This document shows, piece by piece, positions 1-12,025 of a stretch of 64,000 bases of DNA. The position numbers were made by a program, and so were the translations under genes. The notes beneath the pieces were generated by a model that was not told where the DNA came from, made no database searches, and saw nothing but the letters and a program-made list of their open reading frames with translations. The DNA is taken from contig NC_086381.1 in NCBI RefSeq assembly GCF_036588685.1, forward strand, positions 48,235,431 through 48,299,430, in the 5' to 3' direction. This DNA is from Mytilus trossulus (taxonomy: Eukaryota > Mollusca > Bivalvia > Mytilida > Mytilidae). The first letter of the stretch is position 1; every line of letters starts with the position of its first letter.

Positions 1-29
1 ATAATCCGAATTCTTTTTTTAATTCGTAG

Positions 30-200
30 GTGAAAATGTTCACATATCCTTAACGAAGACAAAACATACATGGTTCCAAGCCAGAGACAAATGTTCACTA
101 GTAGGAAATGTACATACAAATATAACTATTCGAACTTTGAACTCTGACCTTATGTGGACAGGCGATAGTGGCAAATATTTGCCATGGGTAGAATATCTAG
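30..200 (+). CDS. Gene A exon 2: N-terminal half of CTLD 1
   Basis: The exon starts after a TAG acceptor and ends at a GTAAAT donor, with phase 1 at both ends and a length of 171 nt, identical to gene B exon 2. It encodes a stretch with the motifs TWFQARDKC and MWTGDSGKYLPWVEY, which resemble the first helix/cysteine and the WxG region of C-type-lectin folds. The residues preceding it (signal peptide) are outside the window. Confidence 0.8.
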
Positions 201-3200
201 GTAAATATGTGTATAGCTTAAAACAGTTTGTATGATTTGTTTCCTCTTTGCATGCAATATAACAATAATCACAAATTTGATGTATTTCCATTGTATTGTG
301 CAATAGATTCTAGATAACCTTCCATTTGCAAATTAAAGGCAAGTAGAAGATACCAAGCGGGCTGTGAGCATCTATCAGACGACTAAAAAAAAAGACAACA
401 CCATGAACAATTTATACATATTGATCACCACCAAAGTCCCTTGAAGAGTTGGCTGTTTTGTTTCATTAGTGACACCAGTAGTATAACTCCTTTTAAATGC
501 GTTCATCATGCGTATACGATGTTCGGGCATATGAACAAAGATAATTGATAAAATGACAACAGGAAGAGAAAATTGCCAATATGAAAACAAAGTTTGGTGA
601 TATAACCAAAATATTCGATATGGATGTTATGATATGAATTACTCTATTGAGTTGAGTTCAACCGGACTTGAAAGAATTGTATACGTCAAAACATCATGAA
701 CTATATACAGAGAACATATCTTCTAGATATCAGTTAGTGTTGCTAAATGCATATTTTATATACATCAAATTCCATCAGTCGGGTCTCATACCAGTAAAGA
801 AATGGATATGGAATAAGGACAGAAAATATTCCTATTCTAAAATGAATCATTTGCCGCGATTTGTTTATCTCTTATATTCTCTTCTGATTATACATATTAT
901 CAAGCAAGCAATGACTTTAAAAGTCTTGACAATGTCCAGCTGATGTTTTTTTGTACGTTTAGTGCGGACCGGGTTTTTCAATAGGAAAACTCTTTATTTG
1001 GGTTTGTGATAAAAAAAAAGTAGGCAAGAGATATTTACACAAAAGTCGAATCTAAAAGAGGGACGAAAGATACCAAAGGGACAGGCAAACTCATAAATCT
1101 AAAACAAACTGACAACGCCATGGCTAAAAATGAAAAAGACAAACAATAGTACACATAACACAACATAGAAAACTACAGAATAAACAACACGAACCCCACC
1201 AAAAAACTAGGGGTGATCTTAGGTGCTCCGGAAGGGTAAGCAGATCCTGATCCACATGTGGCACCCGTCGTGTTGCTTATGCTCATTCATGAAAGGGAAG
1301 GGGATTGTAGTTACGACGTAAGGAATCTAAACTGACAACGTTATGACAAAAAAACGACCAAAAGACCTACAACATTATACAACTCCTAACATAAAAATGG
1401 CTGAGCAACATTAACCCTTAGAGATGATTTCAGGTGCTCCGGAAATATGAGTAGACCTATTCCACATGTGGCACCCGTCGTGTTGCTCTTATAAGGTATA
1501 GTATCACATTTGCTTTCCCCCTATAAGTCACCCAGTGTACAAGCTTAAGTAACAATGTAACCACAATTTTTTCCTTGATATTCTTTAGAAACACAAAATA
1601 AAAAGGAATGGTGTTTTGAAATACCAAATATATATGTTAATGACTGCATTGAAATGTAGAATCATGTATCATTTTTAGCAATTGGAAAACACAAAGTTCA
1701 TAATATAACCAGACTCTGTTTTCTCTTTGTTTTAATCAGGATGTTTCGGATTAAACGAGGATCGACAGTTAATAGGATATAAAACAAATGTGGAACCAGG
1801 AAACCAATTAAAAGACTGTTTATTGTATTGCAAACAGTACAATTTTATTGGCTTGCATGTACATTTTGAAGTTTTTTACACGGTAAATCTATTTATAAGA
1901 CTATGTTATTCATTACAGCACTTTCTAATAATATACATTCTATTTGTTTTATGACAAAACTCATAATGCTTAACAATTTGAGCACATATTGCAAAAAGAA
2001 AGATTATCGACGATAAAAAATGCGAAAAGGGCATATATTACATCATTGCTTATCTTTGATTGTTGTCTGATGCCTTTAACCAATTCATATATTTACAAGT
2101 AAATACGAGATAAACGTTTTAGTTTCTTGTAGCACGTTTATTAAAATAGGAACATCTGAATGTCAGTAATAGATCTCATAACGCATGAGAATTTTATATC
2201 GACGAATATCAACTCGACTTTTAATTGCAATATATTTATATACTAATATTAGAATCAAACAACGAAATTTGGATACATCGAAATTCATACTGAATGTAAT
2301 CGTATACATGTTATAACTAACATATTTCCAAATAAATACAGACCTTTTAAAAAGTAAAATCACAAAAATACTGAACTTAGAGGAAAATCAGTTCGGAAAG
2401 TCCATAATCACATGGCAAAATCAAATAACAAAACGCATCAAAAACGAATGGACAAGAACTGTCATATTCCTGACTTGGTATATGCATTTTCAAATGTAGA
2501 AAACTTAATAACAAATAGGCGCACGAAGAACAAATACAATTTCAGGAGATTTATAAAAGTATCTCTAAACTTGTTTCTGAATCCAATATTTGACTGTTAT
2601 GTAAAAATGTACAACTTTATTGTTTTTATTTTTCAATAAAATCAAATTCAATTTGAAATAATAAACCAAATATAATTTGAAATACTAGCTACCCAAAACT
2701 GATACAACTTTAAAAAAACAACACAAATTTATAGATAATACAAATTTTCAAAATAACAACCGGAAATTGTTCGTAAAGACTTTACAGTTATGCAATCTTG
2801 ATGTTGGCCCAATGAAACTCGGCTCAGAGTTAACAGTTCATTATTGCTCCATATATTAGCAATGTACACTATACAATGCTTTTCTAAAAAAAAAAGATTT
2901 TATCCTAGGAAATAACAAAATACGTTTAAAATATTCAGTTGACCTAAATGAAAACGAACAGAGATACTACTCACTTTTCTGACCACTTAGTTAAATTTTA
3001 TTACATTGGTGGCAATTAATTACTAAGATTTCCCAGTGAAATAAAAACCAATAATTTCACATGTGAAATAAACATGGTTATTTCCATCTTCTGACGTCAT
3101 ACAATAGTAGCGTTGTCAGTTGACAAAACGTAATGATCAATGACGTCGGATCGAAACAAATTAGGAATGCGTGGAAATAATGTAGTTCCTTACATTTTTA

Positions 3201-6200
3201 CTTTAATTTCAGCAAAAAGACAATTTACCAATGTAATGAAAAGAATGACTAATTCAAATAAGGACAAATATTGAACTCGTGACGGAACAACACTGTTTAT
3301 TAACTCATGCGCTACGTGCATTCGTGAACTAATCTTTTGTTTGGTCACGAGTTGAATATTTTTCTCTATTTAAATTCTTCGATTAGTTATTCTATAAGTA
3401 ATGTACGTTAATATCAAGTTTGGATACACAATACTGTTTGCAAGCAAAAACAAATTGTCAGTACGGAGAAGCTATTAAGCGCTTGCTAAAGCAGACAATA
3501 CTTTAAGTAAACAACATACCGATTCAAAATAACACATTTTAAATCAAAGGTTTTTGTGAAGGCTAGACAAATGAAGCAAATATAAATCAAATGGGGATGA
3601 TACCAGTTTGGTGCATTAATCAAACGTGTACAAATATAACAATAATATCATTGAATATCTAATACATACACAATTATCTGCTATCAAAACACATGTATTT
3701 AATATGATTATAAATACCTTTACCATTTTCTGACCTAACTATGTAAGTTAAAAGATAAGTTTCATTCTGAAAGTTTCAAAACTTGATTCCAATATACAGA
3801 AATTCAGGTGTTTTGTTCAAATTAGTTTTCTCTCTTGATTCTAGCATAACTGTTTAGTTCCATGTAAATTAATGCGTGTCTGACGTACTACATTATAAGT
3901 TTGACATATTCGATGAGTTTCTTATCAAGTTTACTATGTTAACCATTAAAACGCACGTCTTTAGATTGTTTAAAGTGAATTATATTTTAATGTTACAACT
4001 TATACAGATTACACCAACATGCATTCACTTATAAAATTCGTACAAACAAATTACAACCAAAGTTGGTCATTATCCTTGTACTTAAAGGGGTTATATAAAT
4101 TAGATAAGTGGCCTTGAAAGCTTCAGAACCAAATATTTGAACAAACAAAGATAAACAGTTCATCTATATTTGAAAGTTTTGTCAATTACTACAAAATTAT
4201 CATTAAGACTCTATATTTCCCGCTAATTAAAAGAATTAAGAACAAAACAATGCCAATAAAGCGTATATGAAACACCCAAGACAAGTGACAGCCGAGGAGA
4301 CTACAATGCATTCTGCGGACATACACACCCTAATTTGGATGCATTTTCAATATATCAAACAGGTATTTTATCGTAAAACATAATCCAAAGGCGATTTGTG
4401 TGCCTAGTTTTATAGGAATGTAGGATATTTTATGCAATCTTTAAAAGCAGATTTCAAAATATTTTACCAACAAAAAGAGGACAAAAATCTACAAATAGCG
4501 TAGTGTTTATCTTTTCTTTTGCACAAACTATATAATCTTGATTATGTCCACTTAGAACATCATCGTAACAAAATCGTTATAATCATGTATGTTTCTCATC
4601 GAATATGTGGCGAACATCGACAAAATAATCTATTTTGCGCATCATGTTTAAGAAGGAAAAGGATAGTGCAGTTTTCATTGCATGCGGTAACACTTAAACA
4701 CACCTTCTGATGAAAATAAAAGAGATTATCCGTAAGGGTTGGCAGAATTCTTTTTCGGACAATTGACCATTTTTTTGTTGGGAGTTGGATTTGCACTGAT
4801 CATGATGATGTAGGCTTTGCAAAAAAGGATTTGTGATTGCGTCACACGGATATTTGACACTCATTTTCCAAGTCTTATGAGATACTTCCGGTTTTCGAAA
4901 TATGAATGAAGTACAACTGTTCATGAACATATTTTAACAACCAAAACAAGTTGTAAAATAGACAAATCTACGAATTGATTTAATAAATCATATAATGCTA
5001 GTATGAAGCTTTAATTACTTATGACAAGACTTGAAATTTCGATAACCACAAAAAAAACAGATCTTTTAAAATAGCATCCGTTAATTATTATTTGGTATTA
5101 CATCTTATTATTTCTGAAAATATGCAGCTTAAGAGCATCATTTATCATAGTTCTAACGAGATAATATATTCAAGTAAACTTGTCCACATGAGGTGATTAT
5201 TTTAATATGTAAATGAGATAAAATGATTGGGAGCATAAAATAAAATTGGCAAGTAATCCCGCTACCATTTTATCCAAAGTCTGTATTGCAATTGACCTTA
5301 CAAGGTAGTCTGGTACTCGTGCAGATTTATAGCAAGGTTATTAATCTTTATTTTAACGACGGTTAGTTTCTTTTGTGTTTTTTGTCCATGATATTTTACA
5401 AATATTTTTATTTTACCGGTTTTTCATTTCATTTTAAAAGTGTGTAAAAAGTTAATAACACAAATAATGACATTCGACGAAAGGTCAAAAATGGAAAAAA
5501 TTTAATCAAATGGGTCAAAATCTTTAATTGGTTTTACATAGGCGGTAATGGTAACGTTTTTTCCTGTAGCTCAGTCCATATCGTAAACTTAGATATGTAT
5601 GATAGCTCGTTTCGAGGCTGTGACATTTTCACATATGTGGTTAAATTTACGGGATACGAAGTGAGATTACTTTTCCCGTAAATAAGCAAACCCCGAACAT
5701 CCTTTTGTGATGCGGCTTCTTGTGGTAAAATACTAAAATACCCTCTTTTTAACACAATAAGTTCTTTGAAAATTTAATACTTTCAACACATTCAATAGCT
5801 CCATATTTTTTACACATTTATTCTATGTTTCTCTACTTTCCGAATCACCACAAACAATTAAGTTCAGTCATTTGTTAAAAATAGAAACATGTCCAATATC
5901 ACTACACAGAGATTTTTTTCTGTACACGTGACTTTTGAGTTCCTCATTTCGAGGCACGTTAGGGATGTTGTCCCAAAATGGCACAATGAAAAGTTCAAAC
6001 AGATCAAACGAAATTAATGTATTCTTTATGCTCCTTATATAGACAGTTTCGTTATTTAATTTGACTTATTTAATTCATGCGCCGCAGGCTATTAAAGTTA
6101 TATGAAACGAGTTTCATCTAACAATATGACTCTTTTGTCGAGATGTTATCTCTTTCACACGTTCACCGTCTTCATTCGGAATTTCAATTTATATTACAAT

Positions 6201-9200
6201 AATTTACGACTTATGACGTGAGAAGCAAATATCTTTTAAAAACATCAACCGCCAATGCAATTTGTATTATAACTTAGAGACTAAAAGACGAAGCTCCAAT
6301 AGGGAACTTAATTCACACTCATATACATGTTTGTGTATAGACTGCATGCAAAACGCTACCAATATTTGATTTGTGGGTATGATATTATGTGTATGTAATG
6401 CAAGAATGTACAAGCCTAGACAACATAACAGTCATTTGATGTATTAACTTCTTTCAAATCAATAATGAGAATGTTTATTTAACAGATCATGTAACATCTA
6501 AATCATTTTACCAGCAGAATATGTCGAGTGGAACATGGATTGAGTCTTTTAAGTTGTGTGAATCATCTTACATGTTATCCCGTTACAGTCTGGTGTATAA
6601 CAATGCTTCGTTTTCAGGTGGAACATACTGGCTATCTAATACACGTAGATGGATTCAAGGAACATGTAGGTATTTCTTCCAATATGCACTGAGATCCAAT
6701 GAAAACGCAACACTTGGTTTTTCAAAAATAAAATTCATATAAGAAATGATAATCTTTCAAATTAAATTTTCTTGATAATATTTTTAACAAAAGATCAATA
6801 TCACACGAAAATGTTTCATTGTCATTTTTTGGGAAACGAAACATCCAATGTCGAATCATTAACTCACAGTCCTAACAAAAAATGTTACAACCCCGTGGTG
6901 CTCTGCAATCTCGACAGCGGCGTGGAATTGGTCATCCCGAACGTTTAATGTGATCTCGAAGAATGGTTATATACTTGTCCCACAAAGCAAACGCAGGCTG
7001 ACTTTAGGATATTGATGGTGGTTTTCATCGTCTAAACCTTGTCAATCTGATGCCAAATTTGCTCGATCGGACAAAAATCCGGCGAAAAGCATGACTTTTG
7101 CCCAAGGCGGGTACCAAATATCGATGGTACCACCACTGACGGTTTTCGGTCTACAGATTTCGAGGTTTACGCCAGACGGCAGTTTCTGAACATAAGGGCG
7201 GGAAAATTCATGACATTAGCCAAGTTTTAAATGACAGAATCGTGATAATGGTGCGTATCTTGAAAAGTGGTGAACTCAATTTTTGTTGTCCGTTCAAAAT
7301 GACCATCACTTCGTATTTGTTTAAAAAATCACTCAACCGGAAAGTTGTCGACAATTGTCTTAAAATTAATTTTCAACCAACTATACCAAGTTCTAATATA
7401 AATAAAATGAAATTAATCAGAATTTTTTTTAAAAACAAAAGTGTTGCGTTTTCATTGGCATTTAGTATATATCAGATTTAATTACGAGATGTTCGCCTTT
7501 TTAATTGTGAATAAAGAACATTACCACTAATGAAGTGTTTGTGTCAGGTAAAACGTTTAAACAACAGCGATAATGGTAATGATGTGTAACATATTGCTTT
7601 TTGTGTTCTTTTTTTGGTACTAAAACCAGGCCGTTAGTTTTCTAGTTTGAACTGTTTTACATTTTTCATTTCTGGGCCTGCTATAACTGACTAAACTATA
7701 AGAAATTTTTCATTGTTGAATGCCATACATTGATCTATAGTTGTTAATTTCTATGTCATGAGGTCTCTTGTGTAGAGTTGTCGCATTGCCAATCATAACA
7801 CATCTTTTTATATTTATTCAGCGCATAGTTACTGATTGAAATTGAGAATTACGTGTATTAACTTAAATAAAATGTGGTATATTCATCAATGAGACATCAT
7901 ATATGTATAACCGACTTGAGCCACTTCTTCCTTATTTGGAATGTTTTGAACGATATTGTCAGATGAGTAATGTTAAATTGAGGTTAAGGTACAAAGCGTT
8001 TTCATGCCGCCATATCCCATCCTGTTCATGATAATTATTCCAATTCCAATTATAAATCTTCGAGTGAATATCCTAAATAGAAAGTAACCCACCGTTATAA
8101 TAGCAATGCATGTATAATTCCTTCTGCAGGCATAAATCACATGAGAATATCATTTTAAAAAGAGGGGCGAAAGATACCTGATGAACATTCAAATTCATTA
8201 ATCAGAATTTAAGATAACCAAACGAACAATAGTACACAAAACACAACATAGAAAACTAAAGACGAAGCAACACGAACCCCACTAAAAACTTGAATTGATC
8301 TCAAGTGCTCCCAAAAGGAAGCATATCTTGCCCCATACGAGACTATCCATCTCAATTCAAATGAAGCTTTATATTTTTAACTTCGACGGCCAAAATCAAC
8401 CTCTGATGACATTAGTTATATAATGATGTAATCTATAAGGTACACTTCTTCACATATAAGTAGTAATAAATAGATTAACGGTTATGATAGTCGGCACGAT
8501 ACAGCACGTACCCGCTTACTAATAGCTGTGAAAACGTATTCAAAACAGCAATTCGTTTCTTCAGAAGGAGTGTGTGAAACCCGATCAATTAGCCAATTAC
8601 CATAGAAGTTTTTAGTATTATACTATGAGAATTTTTGCTTATTTGCAGCACAAAGCTAGAATATGTTTAATTTCAAAGAAGACAAGACTCACAACTAACA
8701 TAAATATTTTTTTGTTATTTCAAACAAACAAAATTTTTCATAACTAAAAATTAAAAGTATTTCTTTACATCAGGACGTAATCACACTACTGATTCAGGAC
8801 ATAATGCACACAACAGATGAACCGAGGTCATAAAAAAGGATTAGAAACGCGTTCAATGTACACGTAGTTACCACGACCATGTTCAAGAAAGAGGGACGAA
8901 AGATACCAAAGGGACAGTCAAACTCATAAATCGAAAACAAACTGACAACGCCATGGCTAAAAATGAAATAGACAAACAGAAAAACAATAGTACACTTGAC
9001 TCAACATAGAAAACTAAAGAATAAACAACACGAACCCCATCAAAAACTAGGGGTGATCTCAGGTGCTCCGGAAGGGTAGGCAGATCCTGTTTCACATGTG
9101 GCACCCGTCGTGTGGCAAAATACACATGACAAAAATGCGACTGCATTTATCTTCAAGAAATTAACAAATAAAAATATGATGTGGTAGTTCAGGTTTATAT

Positions 9201-12025
9201 GACATACACCATGACAAATAAAAGAAGCAATCTTCTCAAAAATGTTTTTAAAGATCAACGGAAACTGGTCATGTGACCAACACAGAATGAAATCATAAAA
9301 AATCGCAACACAAAGAGGCTTATATTATCCTAACATTTGAGTTGTGTTTTTACAACAAACAACCACTTTTATTTAAATAGATTTAATAACATTTTAATCG
9401 TGGGCGCAAAGATTGTTTTTACTGAGGAACTCAAGTACACATAATTCATTCACTTTTTAATCATTATCGTGTGATTTCTATACTTACTTTTTTGGCTCAT
9501 TTGAATTTTGTTTTCATGTATGTAAATTGTATGTATATGTTCAGAAATAGTTTAAAATCAGTGTGCTCAAAATTTGAGTTGAATGCTGCCTATTCACTTG
9601 TTTTTATTAAATAGAAATATCTATAAATATATAAACATAATTTCTAATGATTTCCTAATTAGTTACAAATCATGAGTTCTGTATCGCTGCCAGACTTAAT
9701 AAAGATGGCAGTCTCCGAAGATTTCCACTAAGATGTGACAGAAAACTACCTGGTCTGTGTGTAGGTCGTGAATGGACGCCAAATCATGTCTTGTCATCAG
9801 ATGATCATTCACCAATTAATAGTAAATATATTATAATTCAATGTCTTAAAGGAGTCAACTTTTCATTAAAGCGTAGTTAAAATGCTAAATATAATTTTCA
9901 TTCGATCGTCACATTAACTTTCATAACAGGGTTTTGTACTTTTTGAAAATATGTTCACTGCTTCGAACTGTTGAAGTCGTACATTGTAACAAATAACATA
10001 CAGAAACAGGTCAGCAACAAGTGGTGCACAGTTATTCGGATTTCAAATGTTTGGCTTTGAGCGTTCCTGATGAAGGTAAATCCAGAAAAGCGCTTCGGAC
10101 GCAATAAATTATATGGAATCTCCAAAGCAAACACAAATTTTATCTAATAAAAATTCAAGGGCAGTTATAGTATCAAAGCATGTCCAATTCACGAAGTTCT
10201 TTTGTTTGTTCTTATTATACAAATGGCCTAAAAGATTTTGAACATCTGTATACGCATTCTGACTGTTTACATGCCCATTTAATTAGGTGTGTAATTTTTT
10301 TCAAAATAAGAATATGAGGCAAAGTTGTATATAGGTTAAAAAATCAAAACTTTGAACAAATTCAAAATCTCCAATATAAGCATGCAATTTATCAAGTTCT
10401 TTGCTTATATATCATAAAGTTATAAACTATATTATTGTCACACACACACACATATATACACAATCATGTGCTTTGGTATCTTTATAAAGCTTATTTTGTC
10501 TTGTAGAAGTCCTTCTTATATCCGTGATTGCTGCAACAGGTTTTATATTTCTCGTGGCAACTGTGATAGTTATCCTCTGTAAAAGGTTTGTTATTTTATA
10601 TTTATTAACTTACATTGGCATTTCCCTTTTTTCAATAAAATAAGAGTATATTCGAAAGCTGTAGAGGAGTGAGCCTTTTATGTTGTGTTTCCGTTGTGTC
10701 GTTTGATTTTTCTTATATATGAGTGTGAATTCACATTACTATAAGACGTGTCACGGTACTTTTCTATCCCAAATTCATGTATTTGGTTTAGATTTTATAT
10801 TTGTTATTCTCATCGGATTTTGTCTAATGCTTAGTCTGTTTCTCCGTGTGTTACTTTTTAATGTTGTGTCGTTGTTCTCCTCTTATATTTAATGCGTTTC
10901 CCTCAGTTTTGGTTTGTTACCCCAATTTTGCTTTTTGCTATAGATTTACGAGCTTTGAACAGCGGTATACTACTGTTGCCTTTATTTCTTAAGACAATGT
11001 TAGACATGGCTATAAAAAAGGAGGTTCGGCATGCAACAAAACCAGGTTCAACCCACCATTTAAAAATGTCCTGTATCTAGTCAGGAATATGGCCATTGTT
11101 ATATTATAGTTCGTTTCTGTGTGTGTTACATCTTAACGTTTCGTCGTTTGTTTTCTCTTAATTTTGAGTGTAAATTCACATTGCGATAAGACGTGTCATG
11201 GTACTTGTCTATCCCAAATTCATGTATTTGGTTTTGATGTTATTTTTGTTATTCTCGTGGTATTTGTCTGATGCTTAGTCCGTTTCTGTGTGTGTTACAT
11301 TTTAGTGTTGGGTCTTATATTTAATGCGTTTCCCTCGGTTTTTGTTTGTTATCCCGATTTTGTTTGTCGTCCATGGATTTATGAGTTTTGAACAGCGGTA
11401 TACTACTGTTGCCTTTATTAAACAGATTGAATCATAATCATATTTTATTTGAAGAAAACTTTAAATGTTAAATACAAACATAATGCTATTGCAGAAGTAT
11501 GAGTATTTATTGACAATAAAATTTAAAAAATGCCGAACTCTATGGAGGCTTTAAAATGGAACGCTTCTTATCAACGGAAAAAAAAACAAAGCAAACGAAT
11601 GAAAATCAACTATCATATTCCTGATTTTATACAGGCATGTTCTTTTGTTGTATTTAGAAAAAAGTTAATTGATATATTGTTATAAATCAGTTCATATACT
11701 TATTACTTTCTATACTTTCTCATTTAGACGAACCTCAACAAGAACTGATGAACGGCAATCGACACTTGTTTCACAAAATGAAGTGCTTTACGAGAATGAA
11801 TCTAACACCTTGAGCAGATATCAAACCGCTAACGACACAATTGATCATATGCACTATCAAAGTTTAAATCAGAATCGGAATCAAATTAGTAGCAATTACG
11901 ATATATTGCACAATGATGAATGTGATGGCACACGTGTTATACAATCACATAGTGTTATTGATGAAACTGCAGGACAAAGACAAACGGAGGCGGATTATCA
12001 AGAAATGGAAGATGTTTCAATATAG
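30..12025 (+). CDS. Receptor gene A (5' end outside window): CTLD/WSC-type transmembrane receptor with ITAM-like tail, possibly decaying
   Basis: This is a spliced gene whose exons match gene B one by one in sequence and splice phase. The visible exons are 30-200, 1740-1858, 4281-4362 (shortened), 6486-6665, 9663-9821, 10507-10585 and 11728-12025. They encode the front half of a CTLD, the first half of a WSC domain, a remnant of the second half, a second CTLD, a transmembrane helix and a 99-residue tail with five tyrosines. The signal-peptide exon must lie upstream of base 1. No equivalent of gene B exon 5 was seen between 4363 and 6485; that exon is phase 1-1, so losing it keeps the frame. 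Known: CTLD and WSC domains commonly bind carbohydrate. Inferred: a cell-surface recognition receptor signalling through tyrosine motifs. With WSC cysteines missing, it is either a reduced receptor or an early pseudogene. Confidence 0.75.
201..1054 (+). other. Gene A intron, no recognised element
   Basis: AT-rich intron sequence. Short open frames on both strands here show no domain, signal or splice context that I can support. Confidence 0.5.
1055..1488 (+). repeat. Mussel 'gaaagataccaaaggg' repeat, one and a half copies
   Basis: The stretch starts with GAGGGACGAAAGATACC and includes the hallmark 'caccaaaaaactagggg', 'aggtgctccggaa' and 'cacatgtggcacccgtcgt' blocks. The last blocks recur at 1425-1488, so a partial second copy follows directly. 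Related copies lie at 8159, 8886, 12606, 20040, 22570 and 34745. It has no coding potential and is probably a non-autonomous element. Confidence 0.8.
1740..1858 (+). CDS. Gene A exon 3: first half of WSC domain
   Basis: This 119-nt exon (phase 1 in, phase 0 out) lies between a TTTTAATCAG acceptor and a GTACAT donor. It encodes GCFGL at the start and CLLYCKQYNFIGLH at the end, the three cysteines expected in the first half of a WSC domain. It pairs with gene B exon 3, which has the same length and phases. Confidence 0.8.
1859..2347 (+). other. Gene A intron 3 start, nothing recognised
   Basis: AT-rich sequence with no repeat or exon that I can identify. Confidence 0.4.
2348..2515 (+). repeat. 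Dispersed 'aaatcacaaaaatactgaac' repeat
   Basis: About 165 bp that recur nearly unchanged at 18546-18735 and 27313-27500. The shared core includes 'gcatcaaaaacgaatgg' and 'tgtcatattcctgacttgg'. Its conservation shows it is a dispersed repeat and not a gene. Confidence 0.75.
3180..3420. mobile_element. Foldback (palindromic) element
   Basis: The arm at 3243-3281 (gaatgactaattcaaataag) is the reverse complement, with mismatches, of 3345-3396. Both contain an 'aactcgtgac/gtcacgagtt' block, and the centre around 'catgcgctacgtgca' is itself nearly palindromic. The structure fits a short non-autonomous foldback or MITE-like insertion. Confidence 0.6.
3421..4280 (+). other. Gene A intron, nothing recognised
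   Basis: AT-rich unique-looking sequence that contains no exon or known repeat visible to me. Confidence 0.4.
4281..4362 (+). pseudogene. Gene A exon 4: truncated second half of WSC domain
   Basis: The last 27 codons match the end of gene B exon 4 (GDYNAFCG and SIYQT against GDKTAFCG and SIYKK) and run to a GTATTT donor in the same phase. Upstream, the region that should encode the CxC pair and two more cysteines is missing or frame-shifted, and the PC cysteine is replaced by serine. An AG just before 4281 would give an in-frame shortened exon, but the preceding sequence is purine-rich and a poor acceptor. The WSC domain of gene A is therefore very likely non-functional in its usual form. 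Confidence 0.6.
4363..6045 (+). other. Gene A region where exon 5 would be expected; none seen
   Basis: I searched by eye for the gene B exon 5 pattern (GNCLAVDG, HNCTAKYF) and found no match. Open frames on the minus strand at 4596-4930 have no recognisable domain. Confidence 0.45.
6486..6665 (+). CDS. Gene A exon 6: N-terminal half of CTLD 2
   Basis: This is a 180-nt phase 1-1 exon between AACAG and GTAGGT. It encodes TWIESFKLC, SRYSLVYNNASF and GTYWLSNTRRWIQGT and is about two-thirds identical to gene B exon 6 by eye. NAS is a potential N-glycosylation site. The TWI...C and YWLS...W patterns fit a divergent C-type-lectin fold. Confidence 0.85.
6880..7160 (-). pseudogene. Tc1/mariner-like transposase relic
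   Basis: On the minus strand one frame reads SPDFCPIEQIWHQIDK, close to the conserved SPDLNPIE.lW block at the third catalytic position of Tc1/mariner transposases, followed at once by a stop. A second frame further on reads WDKYITILRDHIK and then PRRCRDC, resembling the C-terminal end of these proteins. Frameshifts and stops show a dead fragment. No terminal inverted repeats were identified. Confidence 0.65.
7622..7812 (-). repeat. Mussel 'gagacaactctcc' repeat, reverse copy
   Basis: Reverse-orientation copy of the family seen at 34268 and 56272, recognised by 'ggtctcttgtgtagagttgt', 'cattgccaatcat' and 'ccgttagttttctagtttga'. It is diverged. Confidence 0.7.
8159..8345 (+). repeat. 'gaaagataccaaaggg' repeat copy
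   Basis: Diverged copy of the 1055-1488 family, with the 'aacacaacatagaaaacta' and 'gctcccaaaaggaagc' blocks. Confidence 0.7.
8346..8885 (+). other. Gene A intron 6, nothing recognised
   Basis: AT-rich sequence between two repeat copies with no supported feature. Confidence 0.4.
8886..9118 (+). repeat. 'gaaagataccaaaggg' repeat copy
   Basis: Well-preserved copy running from AAGAGGGACGAAAG to the 'cacccgtcgtgtggc' end. Confidence 0.8.
9119..9662 (+). other. Gene A intron 6 end, nothing recognised
   Basis: AT-rich sequence leading to the exon 7 acceptor. Confidence 0.4.
9663..9821 (+). CDS. Gene A exon 7: C-terminal half of CTLD 2 plus stalk
   Basis: This is a 159-nt phase 1-1 exon between AATTAG and an A|GTAAAT donor. 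It encodes EFCIAARLNKDGSLRRF, RCDRK and GLC, the three late cysteines of a CTLD, followed by a polar stalk ending SPIN. It aligns with gene B exon 7, which has a five-codon longer stalk. Confidence 0.85.
9990..10400 (-). mobile_element. Penelope-like element fragment
   Basis: This stretch aligns with 43672-44015, part of the reverse-transcriptase region of the Penelope-like element at 42320-46305. Shared blocks include 'agtggtgcacagtta', 'gtatcaaagcatgtccaatt' and 'atataagcatgcaatttatc'. Coding would be on the minus strand, and it is fragmentary with indels. Confidence 0.75.
10438..10462. repeat. CA/TA microsatellite
   Basis: A short (CA)n tract passes into TATA. Confidence 0.8.
10507..10585 (+). 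CDS. Gene A exon 8: transmembrane helix
   Basis: This 79-nt exon (phase 1 in, phase 2 out) starts after TTGTAG and ends before GTTTGT. It encodes about 25 hydrophobic residues (VLLISVIAATGFIFLVATV and on) followed by CKR, a typical stop-transfer. It has the same length and phases as gene B exon 8. Confidence 0.85.
10668..11425 (-). repeat. Two tandem copies of the 'cagcggtatactactgttgcc' repeat
   Basis: Two consecutive copies each end in AGCGGTATACTACTGTTGCC (near 10985 and 11412) and share the 'gacgtgtcacggtac' and 'cccaaattcatgtatttggt' blocks. Opposite-orientation copy at 37745-38200 and another at 57415-57695. The open frame at 10892-11080 is repeat sequence. Confidence 0.8.
11728..12025 (+). 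CDS. Gene A exon 9: cytoplasmic tail with ITAM-like tyrosine pair
   Basis: The exon starts after ACTTTCTCATTTAG in phase 2 and ends at TAG 12023-12025, giving a 99-residue tail. The tyrosine sites, counted from the exon start, are Y22 (LYENE), Y32 (RYQTA), Y44 (HYQSL), Y58 (SNYDIL) and Y91 (DYQEM). Y44 and Y58 form YxxL-x10-YxxL, which fits the broad ITAM pattern. SNYDIL alone also fits an ITIM. YEN is a Grb2-type SH2 site and YQEM is a PI3K-type YxxM. Phosphorylation is inferred from pattern only. Confidence 0.85.

Noticed and set aside
2412..2639. 75-codon open frame
   Set aside because: It overlaps a dispersed repeat also found at 18546 and 27313, where the frame is not preserved.
11669..12025. 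Reading the gene A tail as a separate gene starting at the ATG at 11669
   Set aside because: The acceptor at 11727 and the phase and length match to gene B exon 9 show it is an internal last exon. The upstream ATG lies in the intron.
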